A stretch of DNA of 32,761 nucleotides from the NCBI GenBank assembly GCA_964393895.1, contig CAYMWP010000037.1, positions 1-32,761 of the forward strand, in the 5' to 3' direction. The notes beneath the pieces are model-generated. The model was given only the letters and a program-made list of their open reading frames with translations. It was not told where the DNA came from and did no database searches. Origin of the DNA: B4-G1 sp964393895. Its GTDB lineage: Bacteria > Chloroflexota > Anaerolineae > B4-G1. Positions 15,121 to 23,776 of the stretch are shown here, one piece after another (position 1 is the first letter of the stretch; every line of letters starts with the position of its first letter). The translations under genes were made by a program, and so were the position numbers.

Positions 15121-15675
15121 CTAACGCTCGCGGACCCCCATCGCCTCAGCCTGCGGGCACTGGTGTTTTGCATAACAGTGTATGCAAGCCACCCGGGGAA
15201 AGATGACAAAAAAACGGTACAAGAGCAAGGCGAGCAACCCGGCCAGGATAACGAGCAGCGGCCAAGAAAAGCCCAGTATCAGGGCCGGGATCAGTGCCAG
15301 GATGGGCAGGACAAGAGAGAACAGGTACAGGTTGTTGGGGCACAACAGGCCCTCGGCCCGCTGTGCAAAGCGCTTGGGATCTCCTTCCTTGGCGAAACGC
15401 TGGGACACCACATTCAGGCCCGAGACGCACAGACTGCCTTTCAGCCGGTAGTATACGCAGTGGGGGCAGACGGCCACAGGCATCACGACGTACATCTCGG
15501 CAAAGGCAAAAACGAGGTAGAGCAAGCCAACTGTATAGCCCACCCAGGGCCAGGATCGATATCCAAGCATAATTCCGATCCCGCCGAGCAGAAAGTGAAG
15601 TATGGTGGATCCATTGTAGAGAAGGACGCTGGAAATCGGGTAACGCTTGTAGAGTTCGGCCTTTGTCTCGTTCAT
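15121..15675 (-). CDS. membrane protein with CxxC motifs
   Basis: 184 residues with about four hydrophobic segments (HFLLGGIGIMLGY, VGYTVGLLYLVFAFAEMYVV, LYLFSLVLPILALIPALIL, PLLVILAGLLALLLYRFF). Cysteine pairs follow the helices: CPHC plus a further Cys (VYYRLKGSLC), LLCPNN, and CIHCYAKHQCPQ at the C-terminus. These could bind a metal or cycle between dithiol and disulfide. The topology recalls VKOR-type disulfide enzymes, but the motif order is not enough to claim it. Start ATG is nine bases after GGAG. It lies 39 bases upstream of the SDR on the same strand. Function unassigned. Confidence 0.75.
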   Translation of the reverse strand: MNETKAELYKRYPISSVLLYNGSTILHFLLGGIGIMLGYRSWPWVGYTVGLLYLVFAFAEMYVVMPVAVCPHCVYYRLKGSLCVSGLNVVSQRFAKEGDPKRFAQRAEGLLCPNNLYLFSLVLPILALIPALILGFSWPLLVILAGLLALLLYRFFVIFPRVACIHCYAKHQCPQAEAMGVRER

Positions 15676-15755
15676 CACATCTATCTCTCCTTTTCCTCCG
15701 CACAGAGGTTTGATACCGCACGCTTGCGAAGCCTGTTCGTGCCCCCCAATGCCTT

Positions 15756-16406
15756 CTAGCGGATAAGAAACGCCACAGGGAGCGCATACACCGCCAGGGT
15801 TACTATGCCGCCGAGCAGGCCCGCGACCCAACCCCGCTCCAGGGTCCGCCAGGCTGCCATAACGAACAAAGCGGCTATCCAGATGACCGCGATCAACTGA
15901 TAGGCGGCAGGAAACCAGGCGCCTGGGCCGAGGAGCCAGTTCAACACCGCGTCCGGCTGTACGATGCCCGCCAGCAACATCAAGGCCAACGCCAACTCGA
16001 CCAACATCGTCGTAAAGAAGAAGGGGATGACAGAAGCATAGGCGATGCGGGCAAAGGCCAGGGAAAAACCCGGCGATCTACCCGATAGACGACCTGCAAG
16101 CATCAGGACCCCTGCCGTCAGTCCGGTGGTCGCAAAGAACAATGGGCCTTGATACCAGATCTGGACCGGATACTGCGCGTCGACGGCCAGGGGCAGCACC
16201 GAGGGCGCCGCGGCCGGGTAACCCCGGGCGATAAAGATCGCCAGGATGAGGGTGTACACGAGCGTGATGAGCAGCAGGAGCAGCACCCCCTTCCTGAGCG
16301 CCGCCGGGTCCTGGGCCAGTTCACCCAGGGTCCGCCAGGGGCGGACCGTCATCCCTCCAAACGTCGACCAGAATCCCGTCGTTCGCTTTGGTTCCTGTGA
16401 TCCCAT
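15756..16406 (-). CDS. Yip1-domain membrane protein
   Basis: 216 residues. A soluble N-terminus with GMTVRPWRTLGELAQDP, the phrase that precedes the membrane part in bacterial Yip1 proteins, is followed by five to six hydrophobic segments, first LLLLLITLVYTLILAIFIA and last GLLGGIVTLAVYALPVAF. The ATG at 16406 has GGGAGG seven bases upstream; a start ten residues earlier is possible. Bacterial Yip1 proteins are often found beside ABC exporters and have no established biochemical role. Here it follows the exporter and a DUF3592-like gene. It probably assists the exporter or sits with it in the membrane. Confidence 0.78.
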   Translation of the reverse strand: MGSQEPKRTTGFWSTFGGMTVRPWRTLGELAQDPAALRKGVLLLLLITLVYTLILAIFIARGYPAAAPSVLPLAVDAQYPVQIWYQGPLFFATTGLTAGVLMLAGRLSGRSPGFSLAFARIAYASVIPFFFTTMLVELALALMLLAGIVQPDAVLNWLLGPGAWFPAAYQLIAVIWIAALFVMAAWRTLERGWVAGLLGGIVTLAVYALPVAFLIR

Positions 16407-16457
16407 CAGTATGCCTCCCGTGAGGGGCTTGGACACTTTTGGATAGCTCCTTCCCTC

Positions 16458-17201
16458 TCACAGAACCAGATAGTCCTCATCGTCCAGGTAGAGCACGTGG
16501 ACCGGTGTGCCGGACGATGGCAGCGGCTCGCCCTCCAGGTCCTTGCGGAGCTGCGAGTCTTTGCCCTCGACCCACACCCCTGTCTGCGGTGAGCGAAACC
16601 CAAACCGGAGATCAAGCACAAAGTCGCCGTCGCTGTCCCGGTGACCGGAGCAGCTAATGACCTCCCCGGCGATCCGCTGTCCCTCTCGGCTTAACCTGCG
16701 CCGCCTGAGGATCTCACGCACCAACGGCCTGGCGAAAAGAAAGACGATTCCATTCCAGACCAGGCAAAAGCCGGTTATGGCCAGCAGCTCACCGAGACGA
16801 CCTGGTTCGATGGTCGCGATGTCAGGGTCACGACGCGCGTAGCGAACGGTAAGCGACTGGCCCACACTCACCGAGTGATAGGTCGCTTTTCCCACACTCT
16901 CCTTGACGGTGCGCCTCTTGTCGTCGGCAACAAAGCCATAGGTGACGTAATAGGTGTCACCATCGTCAGACTCGATCTCGCGGCCAAGCACCTCACCTTG
17001 GGTCTCGACATAGCTGGTGCTGAGAACAGCAAAATGCGCCCATTCACGAACTACCGCGCCTGCGATGAACAGACCGGCCAGGACAAAGATGCTGAAAAAG
17101 AGAAGGAGGCAGCCCTGCCCACCAACCGGCAGCCTGTGACTGGTGCCCAGAGCAAACGGCTCATTGTCTGGATCGAGTAGAAAGAATCCGTGATTCTGCA
17201 T
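16458..17201 (-). CDS. DUF3592-like membrane protein
   Basis: 247 residues. A first helix (LLLFFSIFVLAGLFIAGAVV, about 32-51) leads to an extracytoplasmic beta-rich stretch: VETQGEVLGREIESDDGDTY, YVTYGFVADDKRRTVKESVG and VRYARRDPDIATIEPG, which is the DUF3592 pattern. A second helix (ITGFCLVWNGIVFLFAR) is followed by a cytoplasmic beta-rich half that ends VHVLYLDDEDYLVL and repeats the same theme (GEVISCSGHRDSDGDF). It appears to be two such units. ATG has AAGGGGG upstream. It follows the ABC exporter by 49 bases. Function unknown. Confidence 0.75.
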   Translation of the reverse strand: MQNHGFFLLDPDNEPFALGTSHRLPVGGQGCLLLFFSIFVLAGLFIAGAVVREWAHFAVLSTSYVETQGEVLGREIESDDGDTYYVTYGFVADDKRRTVKESVGKATYHSVSVGQSLTVRYARRDPDIATIEPGRLGELLAITGFCLVWNGIVFLFARPLVREILRRRRLSREGQRIAGEVISCSGHRDSDGDFVLDLRFGFRSPQTGVWVEGKDSQLRKDLEGEPLPSSGTPVHVLYLDDEDYLVL

Positions 17202-17250
17202 TCAGCGCCCCCTTGAGGTCTGTTCTTCACCTAGTTCTCCAGGCGGTCGG

Positions 17251-18438
17251 CTACTCGAACCTGAACCGCCACACCGCCAGGCCAAAGAACACGATCCCGT
17301 AGGCCAGCAACATCCCCGCAGGCAGCAACACCGACTCGATGCCCAGCCCACGGATGAGGATATTCTTGAACCCATCCATCGCCCAGGCGACCGGCGAGAC
17401 GTGCCCGATGGTCTGGAACGTCTCGCCGGTCACATCCAGCGGTACCCACGCACCGCCCAACCCGGACAAGACGAACATCGGAATGAGCGAGAAGATGATG
17501 GCTTGCTCCTCGCTTTGGGCCATAACACCGATCAGCAGGCCCATAGCGGCGATACACGTCACGGCGCCGAATGTCACCAACAGCGTTGCACCGATCTCGC
17601 GCACGTAATCCAATTTGAGCACCAGCCATCCAAAGAGAATGAGCATGATAAACTGGATAAAGACGAGGATGAAAATCGCCATATAGTGCCCGACCAAGAT
17701 ATGCACCCGACGCGTGGCGGTCGTCAGTAACCGTTGCAGGGCGCGCGACTTGCGCTCGGTGACGATGATCTGTGCGGCGGTCAACAGGCCGGCGATGGCA
17801 AATTGGAGTATCATGCCGGGCGAGGTGTGCGCCAGGGATGCCCGGCTATCCAGCCATTGAATGGCGCTACTGGTCGTTTCGACGACGGCGATGGGCGGTT
17901 CTTCCCAGGCCGACAGCGCCTGCTCGAAAGCATAGTCGAATGGCACCCGGTTGCCGACGGTCTCTTCGATGGCAATCGCCGTGCTCGCCGCGCTGTCCAG
18001 CCGGTTGACAGTCGCCAGAATCTCGGCCTGGACCGTCGTCCCGGTCGGGGCGGCGGTATCTGCGATCAGAGTGAGCCGGGCGCGTTTGCCGGACACGGTA
18101 GCTTTGCCGTACCCGTTCGGGATGACGATGGCAGCGGCCAGTTCCTCATCGGCGACCAATTGCTCCAGGTCGGAAACGGCGCGCGCCGGGTCCCAGTCCA
18201 GACGGATGACCTCCGAGGCAGCCAGTAGATCGTACAACTGCTCGCTGAGCCAGCTCTGATCTTGGTCCAGGTAGCCGACCGGCAGGCGCGAGTCCGTCTG
18301 ACTTTCCCCGAAACCGCCAAAAGCGTAGCCGAACAGAAAGGTAAAGACCACCGGCATGATGAGCAGGAACATGAAAACCTTGCCATCGCGCACCATTTGC
18401 AGCAGGTCTTTTTGGGCAATGTCAAAAATGCGAATCAC
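17251..18438 (-). CDS. ABC-2 type permease (second of pair)
   Basis: 395 residues: one N-terminal helix (VFMFLLIMPVVFTFLFGYAF) followed by a large outside domain (about 45-205), then five helices with the ABC-2 arrangement, including the cytoplasmic loop TERKSRALQRLLTTATRR that contacts the ATPase, and the LGGAWVPLDVTGETFQTIGH turn near the end. GTG start with GGGAGAG upstream. It is the third gene of a compact ATPase-permease-permease set (ATPase 19768, permease 18460). This export pair is heteromeric, in contrast to the exporter at 1.8-6.2 kb. Substrate unknown. Confidence 0.9.
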   Translation of the reverse strand: MIRIFDIAQKDLLQMVRDGKVFMFLLIMPVVFTFLFGYAFGGFGESQTDSRLPVGYLDQDQSWLSEQLYDLLAASEVIRLDWDPARAVSDLEQLVADEELAAAIVIPNGYGKATVSGKRARLTLIADTAAPTGTTVQAEILATVNRLDSAASTAIAIEETVGNRVPFDYAFEQALSAWEEPPIAVVETTSSAIQWLDSRASLAHTSPGMILQFAIAGLLTAAQIIVTERKSRALQRLLTTATRRVHILVGHYMAIFILVFIQFIMLILFGWLVLKLDYVREIGATLLVTFGAVTCIAAMGLLIGVMAQSEEQAIIFSLIPMFVLSGLGGAWVPLDVTGETFQTIGHVSPVAWAMDGFKNILIRGLGIESVLLPAGMLLAYGIVFFGLAVWRFRFE

Positions 18439-18459
18439 GTTACTCTCCCATCGAAAAAG

Positions 18460-19764
18460 TCACACGTACCGGCGGTTGAAACGCCACACGCCGATGACGA
18501 AAAAGGCCACACTCCATACCAGCATGGCCAATATGGTCGGCCACACATCGCTGGCCAGCGCGCCGTTCATAACCTGGGACAGGCAGCGCACGGCCCAGCC
18601 CTGGGGCACCAGCAGCGAGACCGTGTCGCCCAGGCGCGCGGCAGCAGGTGAATTCATCCCAAAGATGCTGATCATGCCGAGCATGCCGGTGACGGTCAAT
18701 ACGCCGCCGAAAATCACACCGCCTTGCTTGGTCGTTTTGAGGAACGAGTTGATACAGATGCCGAACGTTGACGCAATGAGCACGATGCCCGCTGCCGCCA
18801 AAGCCACCATGTCTGGTCGGCCCCATTGAATGTCAAAGATCAACCGCGAGACGACGATCAGTACCACCACCTGCACCAGTACGGTCAGAAAGACGGCCAG
18901 AAACTTGCCGCTCAGGATGGCGGCCTGCGGCGTGGGCGTGGTGAACAGGCGCGGCAGGGTGCGTTCTTCTTCCTCCTTGAGGATGCTCTGGGCCGTGGAT
19001 GCGCCGGTGAAAAAGGCGTAGAAAATCATCATCGCGCCCATAATGGCGCCGACGATGCGCTGCAACATGGTGTCGTCCTCTTCCGAGTCCGGCGTAGCGG
19101 TAGGCGTGCTCTTCTTTACGTCGAGCAGGGCGTCCGCCGGGTCCTCGTCCTGCACTAGCGAGATGTCCATATACCGCCAGACAACCTGCCCGACCATAGC
19201 CTGGTCGTCAGGAGGTGCCTCGTCCAGGAAAACGTCCACGGCGATACTGACGCCTGCCATCCCATCCATGAACTGGTTGATGAGCGCGCGGATGATGCCC
19301 GGCCCGATGGTCAGGGTGGGATCCTGGTAGAACTCGATGATGGCTTGTTCATCGGGATCGGCGAACTGGCGGGAGAAATCGGTCGGGATGACGATGGCGA
19401 CCTGGGCCGCCTGCCCGTCCACCGCCGCGCGGGCGGCTGCCGCGCTGGAGACCAGCGAAACCTCGACCAGCTCTGCTATCTCTTCGCTTTGCAGGATGCT
19501 GACGATCAACTCACCCATCGTGCTCGCTTTCGCACCGCCAGGGATGTTCTTTGTGCTAATCTGAAGCCGGGGGCCGCCCTCGTCGAGGTTGGCGATGACG
19601 ACTTTGGTTCTGGGCAGGTCAAAGCCACCACCCTGGGCGATGTTGCCGAACATCAAGTAGAACATCCCCGTCATCAGCAATGGGATACCGAACATGAACA
19701 CCAGAGCGAACGCGCTGCGGAAGGAGCGCAGCATGTCTTTGATCGCAATGTCGAATACTTTCAT
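18460..19764 (-). CDS. ABC-2 type permease (first of pair)
   Basis: 434 residues with the same plan: an N-terminal helix (ALVFMFGIPLLMTGMFYLMF), a long extracytoplasmic domain to about 230, then five helices with the intracellular LKEEEERTLPRLFTTPTPQ coupling loop (after the second helix) and the FGICINSFLK/IFGGVLTVTGMLGMISIFGM region. An acidic, Thr-rich linker with SEEDD occurs just before the membrane part. It begins three bases after the ATPase stop, so the two are coupled; the permease at 17251 follows 21 bases later. Together with the ATPase it should form one export complex. Confidence 0.9.
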   Translation of the reverse strand: MKVFDIAIKDMLRSFRSAFALVFMFGIPLLMTGMFYLMFGNIAQGGGFDLPRTKVVIANLDEGGPRLQISTKNIPGGAKASTMGELIVSILQSEEIAELVEVSLVSSAAAARAAVDGQAAQVAIVIPTDFSRQFADPDEQAIIEFYQDPTLTIGPGIIRALINQFMDGMAGVSIAVDVFLDEAPPDDQAMVGQVVWRYMDISLVQDEDPADALLDVKKSTPTATPDSEEDDTMLQRIVGAIMGAMMIFYAFFTGASTAQSILKEEEERTLPRLFTTPTPQAAILSGKFLAVFLTVLVQVVVLIVVSRLIFDIQWGRPDMVALAAAGIVLIASTFGICINSFLKTTKQGGVIFGGVLTVTGMLGMISIFGMNSPAAARLGDTVSLLVPQGWAVRCLSQVMNGALASDVWPTILAMLVWSVAFFVIGVWRFNRRYV

Positions 19765-19767
19765 CTT

Positions 19768-20712
19768 CTAGTCACGCAAGGCCTTTCCCGTCAGATGCAG
19801 AAATACTGCTTCGAGATTGGGCTCTTGAATGTCTACCGACGTGATGCGCACACCCGCCTGCGTGGCCGTCTCAAACAGGCGGGGCAACACCAGGTTGCTA
19901 TCGTCCACCAGCAGCTCCAGTATACCATTCTCGGCGGTCACCTGCTGCACACCCTCGATCGCCTGCCACTGGCCGATCACCTGCGCCGAGTCGGTGCTGA
20001 TTTCCAGCGTGATGCGGTCCATCTCGCCCACGATTTTGACCAACTCGTCGTGCGTGCCGCAGGCGATGAGCTTGCCGTTGTCCATGATGGCGATGTGGTC
20101 GGAGAGCTCCTGGGCCTCTTCCATGTAGTGAGTGGTGTAGAGCACCGTCATCCCCTGCTGCTTGAACACCATCACACTGTCCAAGATGTTGCGCCGCGAT
20201 TGAGGGTCAATGCCGACCGTTGGCTCGTCCAGGATGAGCACCTGGGGACGGTGCAGCAGCGCGATGCCGATGTTCATCCGCCGCTTCATCCCGCCAGAGA
20301 ACTTGCCCACGCGCCCCTTTTGCCGGTCGGTCAGGCCGATGAGGTCCAATACCTCGTTCACCCGTCGCTTGAGGGCCGCGCCGCGCAGACCGTACATCTT
20401 GCCCCAAAAGTTGAGGTTCTCGCGAGCCGAAAGGTCCTCGTAGAGGGCGAGCTCCTGCGGCACAACGCCGATGGCTGCCTTGACGTTTATCTGTTTACCC
20501 CTGATCGAATGGCCCATCACCTGCACGTCGCCCTTGGTCGGCGCCAGCAAGCACGAGATCATCGAGATGGTCGTGCTCTTGCCTGCGCCGTTGGGTCCCA
20601 ACAGGCTAAAGATCTCCCCCTCGACCACCTCAAAACTGATCCCCTGCACAGCATAGACCTCACCAAAGTCCTTGTGCAAATCCTGTACCTGAATCGCCTT
20701 GCCGTCTGTCAT
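19768..20712 (-). CDS. ABC exporter ATPase
   Basis: 314 residues, canonical ABC-2 ATPase. Walker A GPNGAGKST (39-47), signature FSGGM (138-142), Walker B LILDEPTVGID (about 159-169) and switch His195 (TTHYMEEAQ) are all intact. An exporter-type C-terminal domain of ~90 residues follows. The start ATG has AGAGGGG upstream. First gene of the long minus-strand run, with a candidate promoter 80-105 bases upstream. It drives the two permeases that follow. Unlike the split pair at 1803-3667, this system uses one ATPase, presumably as a homodimer. Confidence 0.93.
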   Translation of the reverse strand: MTDGKAIQVQDLHKDFGEVYAVQGISFEVVEGEIFSLLGPNGAGKSTTISMISCLLAPTKGDVQVMGHSIRGKQINVKAAIGVVPQELALYEDLSARENLNFWGKMYGLRGAALKRRVNEVLDLIGLTDRQKGRVGKFSGGMKRRMNIGIALLHRPQVLILDEPTVGIDPQSRRNILDSVMVFKQQGMTVLYTTHYMEEAQELSDHIAIMDNGKLIACGTHDELVKIVGEMDRITLEISTDSAQVIGQWQAIEGVQQVTAENGILELLVDDSNLVLPRLFETATQAGVRITSVDIQEPNLEAVFLHLTGKALRD

Positions 20713-20790
20713 AGAACCCCTCTCTCGAAAGTGAACAAGCCGTTAGGCTATGGCCTCGCACGGCCACTGCCCGGAAACGTCAAACGTCCT

Positions 20791-20819
20791 ATCATCCCCC
20801 GAGGACTTTGCAGCGTCAA
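20791..20819 (-). promoter_or_regulatory. candidate promoter of the exporter/redox cluster
   Basis: Minus strand: TTGACG (20814-20819, 5 of 6), 17-base spacer and GATGAT (20791-20796, 4 of 6), about 80 bases upstream of the ATPase start. It is the only promoter-like pair I found in the 140-base gap and could serve the gene run down to about 9 kb. A second start for the last genes is proposed at 8916-8944. Confidence 0.4.
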
Positions 20820-20852
20820 TCTATGCACCGGTGCGTCAGACCGCATCCGGGC

Positions 20853-21260
20853 CTAAAGCCCAAAGGAAGGCCACCGCATTACGAGCACGGCAATCAAAAT
20901 CGCTCCGTTGATGAGTACGGCAATCGCCCCCTGATCGGTCAGCCGCTGCATCTTCCCATCCCAGAAGAGGAGAACGATAGCTCCAGAAAACGCAGCCGAG
21001 GCCACGCACATTGGACGCCACCAGGCCTGCCCCGCAAACAACCCGATGCCGCCAAGCACAAAAGCGGCGGCAGCCAACACGTAGGAGAGGCTCGCCAGCA
21101 ATCTTGTTGCCTCATCTCCCAGGAGCTTGGCGAACGCCCACGACCCGTCAGGCCAAACCATTTCCGGGCGAAGCTCAAGTAACCTTCGGCTGTGTGCGGC
21201 GTACAACAGGTGAACCAGGCCGTGCAGCACCATAAACACGCCGGTTATGAATCTGGTCAT
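20853..21260 (-). CDS. small four-helix membrane protein
   Basis: 135 residues: ITGVFMVLHGLVHLLYAAHS at the start, then LLASLSYVLAAAAFVLGGIGLF, MCVASAAFSGAIVLLFWDG and GAIAVLINGAILIAVLVMRW. The first helix has two histidines a turn apart (VLHGLVHLLY), a pattern common in a group of uncharacterised bacterial membrane proteins. ATG start has AGAGGAA upstream. It precedes the exporter promoter on the same strand and may be separately expressed. No function inferred. Confidence 0.78.
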   Translation of the reverse strand: MTRFITGVFMVLHGLVHLLYAAHSRRLLELRPEMVWPDGSWAFAKLLGDEATRLLASLSYVLAAAAFVLGGIGLFAGQAWWRPMCVASAAFSGAIVLLFWDGKMQRLTDQGAIAVLINGAILIAVLVMRWPSFGL

Positions 21261-21307
21261 GGAATTCCTCTTTCATATTGGGAAGGGCTTTGAGAAAGAA
21301 ACCGGAG

Positions 21308-21325
21308 AGTGACTGACCGTTCACT
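21308..21325. promoter_or_regulatory. dyad AGTGA-N8-TCACT
   Basis: AGTGACTGACCGTTCACT lies in the leader of the gene at 20853-21260. Five-base arms around an eight-base spacer are of the size bound by TetR-type dimers. A TATAAT on the minus strand at 21385-21390 could be the -10 box, but I see no -35. Speculative. Confidence 0.25.
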
Positions 21326-21408
21326 GGGGGGATCTCTCTGCATAACAGACGCAGTCTATCTGGGAAAACGTATTCTCCCGAGCCATTATAGATCATTCCG
21401 CCTTTCCG

Positions 21409-21834
21409 CTATTGCTTGAAGAGGGCGTAGCCGGTCACGCCAATCCCTGCAACGTAGAGCAAACTCTGAAGTACATTGACCTGCCAGCGTGCGTGTCCCA
21501 CCTCTGCGGAGGCGATAAAGGCCATCACCTCAATAAAGCCAATCACGAAGAACAGCAACCAGAAAGCCCATGTTTCGCCGGCGACCAGGTTTTTCCGAAC
21601 AACCGTCCACACCAGCACTGAGACCACGACCGAGCAAGAGTTGTACAGAATGGTCAACGTATTGAGCGAGGCAATGACTCTGGCATCCAGCGCCGCGATT
21701 TCAGGCTTCTCAAACACCATGACCAGCAATGGGGAATCCGCGTCGAAAATGACGAGCGTGGTCAGAATTAAGGCGGCGAGGAGGAAATTGATGCCGCTCC
21801 AGATTGAGAGAATCGTCGAACCTGTCTTGAACAT
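21409..21834 (-). CDS. membrane protein, four helices
   Basis: 141 residues: GINFLLAALILTTLVIFDAD, then a soluble stretch, LTILYNSCSVVVSVLVWTVV, AFWLLFFVIGFIEVMAFIAS and LYVAGIGVTGYALFKQ. The layout matches a widespread family of small bacterial membrane proteins of unknown role. The ATG at 21834 has AAGGAGAAGGC upstream, so the extra 12 residues of the open frame are rejected. The IS element starts only 58 bases away and may have removed this gene's promoter. Confidence 0.75.
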   Translation of the reverse strand: MFKTGSTILSIWSGINFLLAALILTTLVIFDADSPLLVMVFEKPEIAALDARVIASLNTLTILYNSCSVVVSVLVWTVVRKNLVAGETWAFWLLFFVIGFIEVMAFIASAEVGHARWQVNVLQSLLYVAGIGVTGYALFKQ

Positions 21835-21909
21835 GTTTGCCTTCTCCTTGTGATGTGGTTTGACACCCAACTATTGCTCTATTTCTGGTATGACTCTCCT
21901 GAAAAAAGC

Positions 21910-23655
21910 CTAGAATGAGCAGGCCCAAGCCGGTCGAAGGGGGTGCATCAAGCGCAAACACGCTCGCAATTGGGGCCAGACGAATGCGAAAAAAGAAGAC
22001 GCAGATTGCTGCCAGGTGCTTTTCGTTGCTTTCTGGTTCCCTTTTTCTGCTCTGCCCGCCTCTTTCTGGCTTATCTGATAGCGGTGAATCTGCCGCACAT
22101 TGTTCATGGCAGATGATTCCGTCATAACCATACTCACGCGGGGGTTGCCGCGTACTGGCACTTTACCATTTCCAAACGGATGTTTGACTGCTCGGACTGT
22201 TGCCTCTACGGCCGGTCGCAGATGTCGCTCTCTGGTTCGCTCATCTGCACACCGTTGGCGACGTAGCGCTACGTTCACGTCCTGTTGGGAAAACCGCAGC
22301 ACGTTTTCCGGTCGACGCTTGAGGGGCTGGGTGGGACACTGGTCGCGGAGGGGACAGCTTTCGCAGTCGGATGAGTCGAAGGCAGCGCAATAGCGACCTT
22401 CCTTGCGCCCGGCGGTGACTTCTGCCTGTTGGCCATGGGGACAGGTGACGCTCTGAGGTTGCCCATCATCGGCACCCACCTGCCACTCGAAATCCTCCAG
22501 GCCCAGCTTCTCTGCCGCAGGCTTGCGCCCTCGGATGGCGGTCTGAATCTGCTGCACCTGTTGCTCTTGCATCTTCTCATCCACCTCTGAGCTGTTGTAG
22601 CCGCCGTCCGTGTGCATCTCGTCTACGCCTGTGCGTTCCTTGAGGCCAGGCAGTGCCTCGGCCAGCATTGCGGCATCATCTGTGTTATTCGACTCGGTCT
22701 GTACTTTGACGATCAACTGAAAGGGATTCTCGGGGTCACAGGTTTCGGTCACGTTGGTCACGTAGCCGATGTGATCCTGACCCCGCTTCCGTCGATAGGT
22801 AGCTTCCCAGTCGTCAGGGGATTGTAGGCTGTCAGCGCTCAACTCCTCCCCTTCCCTGGCGCGCAGTGTGCTCTCGTCGACGGAGAAATGCTCTTTGAAA
22901 ACTCGTTCGAGAACCTGATAAGCCGGTTCGTTGGCGTGCTTTGCCTGCAGTTCCGTCGCCAACTTGTGCATCAACTCGCCCGCTCGTTGCAGATGTTCCG
23001 CATACGCTTCTCTCTTGATGGAGTAGATGTACTGGCCTGAAGTGCCTTTCAGATAGGCCTCAAAGCTGTTGGCATATCGCCGTTGGTCGCCTTCATCCAG
23101 CATCCGGTGCACTCGTTGTAGTACCTCGACCAATAACTGCAAACGCGTCGTCTGACGAATGTTGCTGGCGACGAGCGTGCTATCCATGCGCAGCTTGTGC
23201 GTCTTTAGATTGAAAGCGGCCACCTGCTCATCTGTAACTTGTTCGAACGCTTGGTCGATCAGGTTCTCGCCACTCTCTTGCATGTGCTTGGCGACGCGAT
23301 GGCGAAAGTTGTACACCGTGCGCAGGTCGAAATGCCCTGCGCTCAAGTCCCGGTGGCCTACAGCATAGCGCACTTGTATATCGAAGCAGAAGTGATCGAA
23401 AGCTTCCTCGTCGCTCCAGCCAAAACCGGCTTTGAGTGTCTCGAATCCGATCAGTAGGTTAACCGGCGTATTGGGACGCGAGGCTTCGTCATCTGAGTAA
23501 AGCACGGCAAAGGGTTCTTCATCAATGCGACAGAAGAGCTCGTCATAGAAAGTGCCTGCCCAGGATTCTTCCGGGCGCGCTTGTTGCTTTTTCGGCAGGG
23601 AATCAATACTGCTGAACAATGGCCATTGAAGATGCTGATCGTTCTTACGAAACAT
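21910..23655 (-). CDS. IS1182-family DDE transposase
   Basis: 581 residues, intact. The N-terminal part has the DUF772-like region (TPVNLLIGFETLKAGFGWSD, RTVYNFRHRV). The catalytic triad follows as D in LRMDSTLVASNI, D in DEMHTDGGYNSSE, and E in RPAVEATVRAVKH. A Cys-rich insert (SSDCESCPLRDQC) lies before the last motif, as in IS1182 relatives. The start is ATG after GAGGAGAA. The element is probably recent, since the gene has no stop or frameshift, and may still be active. It sits near tRNA-Phe and a broken integrase. Confidence 0.92.
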   Translation of the reverse strand: MFRKNDQHLQWPLFSSIDSLPKKQQARPEESWAGTFYDELFCRIDEEPFAVLYSDDEASRPNTPVNLLIGFETLKAGFGWSDEEAFDHFCFDIQVRYAVGHRDLSAGHFDLRTVYNFRHRVAKHMQESGENLIDQAFEQVTDEQVAAFNLKTHKLRMDSTLVASNIRQTTRLQLLVEVLQRVHRMLDEGDQRRYANSFEAYLKGTSGQYIYSIKREAYAEHLQRAGELMHKLATELQAKHANEPAYQVLERVFKEHFSVDESTLRAREGEELSADSLQSPDDWEATYRRKRGQDHIGYVTNVTETCDPENPFQLIVKVQTESNNTDDAAMLAEALPGLKERTGVDEMHTDGGYNSSEVDEKMQEQQVQQIQTAIRGRKPAAEKLGLEDFEWQVGADDGQPQSVTCPHGQQAEVTAGRKEGRYCAAFDSSDCESCPLRDQCPTQPLKRRPENVLRFSQQDVNVALRRQRCADERTRERHLRPAVEATVRAVKHPFGNGKVPVRGNPRVSMVMTESSAMNNVRQIHRYQISQKEAGRAEKGNQKATKSTWQQSASSFFAFVWPQLRACLRLMHPLRPAWACSF

Positions 23656-23672
23656 ACGGGTTCTCCTCGGCG

Positions 23673-23698
23673 AAGTGTGGCGCTATTTTACCACACTT
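23673..23698. promoter_or_regulatory. hairpin upstream of the transposase
   Basis: AAGTGTGG at 23673-23680 and CCACACTT at 23691-23698 form a perfect 8-bp inverted repeat around a 10-base loop, between the terminal repeat and the transposase ribosome binding site. On the minus strand the loop contains TAAAAT, a possible -10. Such hairpins in IS elements limit transcription entering from outside or serve as transposase-binding sites. Confidence 0.4.
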
Positions 23699-23776
23699 GC
23701 ATGAGGGGCGAAAGCCCATCTTTTTTCAGGGGAGTCGTTGGTGGAACTCCAATTATCTACCAGGAGCGCAGGTCTT

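Larger units (their letters stand above)
21892..23736 (-). mobile_element. IS1182-type insertion sequence (about 1.85 kb)
   Basis: The element is bounded by imperfect inverted repeats: GACTCTCCTGAAAAAAG at 21892-21908 and, on the opposite strand, GACTCCCCTGAAAAAAG at 23720-23736 (16 of 17). One transposase gene fills it, and its stop lies two bases inside the left repeat. I see no clear target-site duplication: flanks are ...GGTAT and GTTGG.... The right end is 41 bases from the broken end of a recombinase gene, so the insertion or a later deletion there may have removed its catalytic half. Confidence 0.85.

Noticed and set aside
13381..15759. 792-residue open frame on the plus strand
   Set aside because: It lies opposite the SDR genes, has low-complexity Gly/His/Arg-rich text without known motifs, and is explained as a shadow of GC-rich codons.
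19345..20856. 503-residue open frame on the plus strand
   Set aside because: It is antisense to the ABC ATPase and permease, both of which have complete family motifs; the translation shows no domain.
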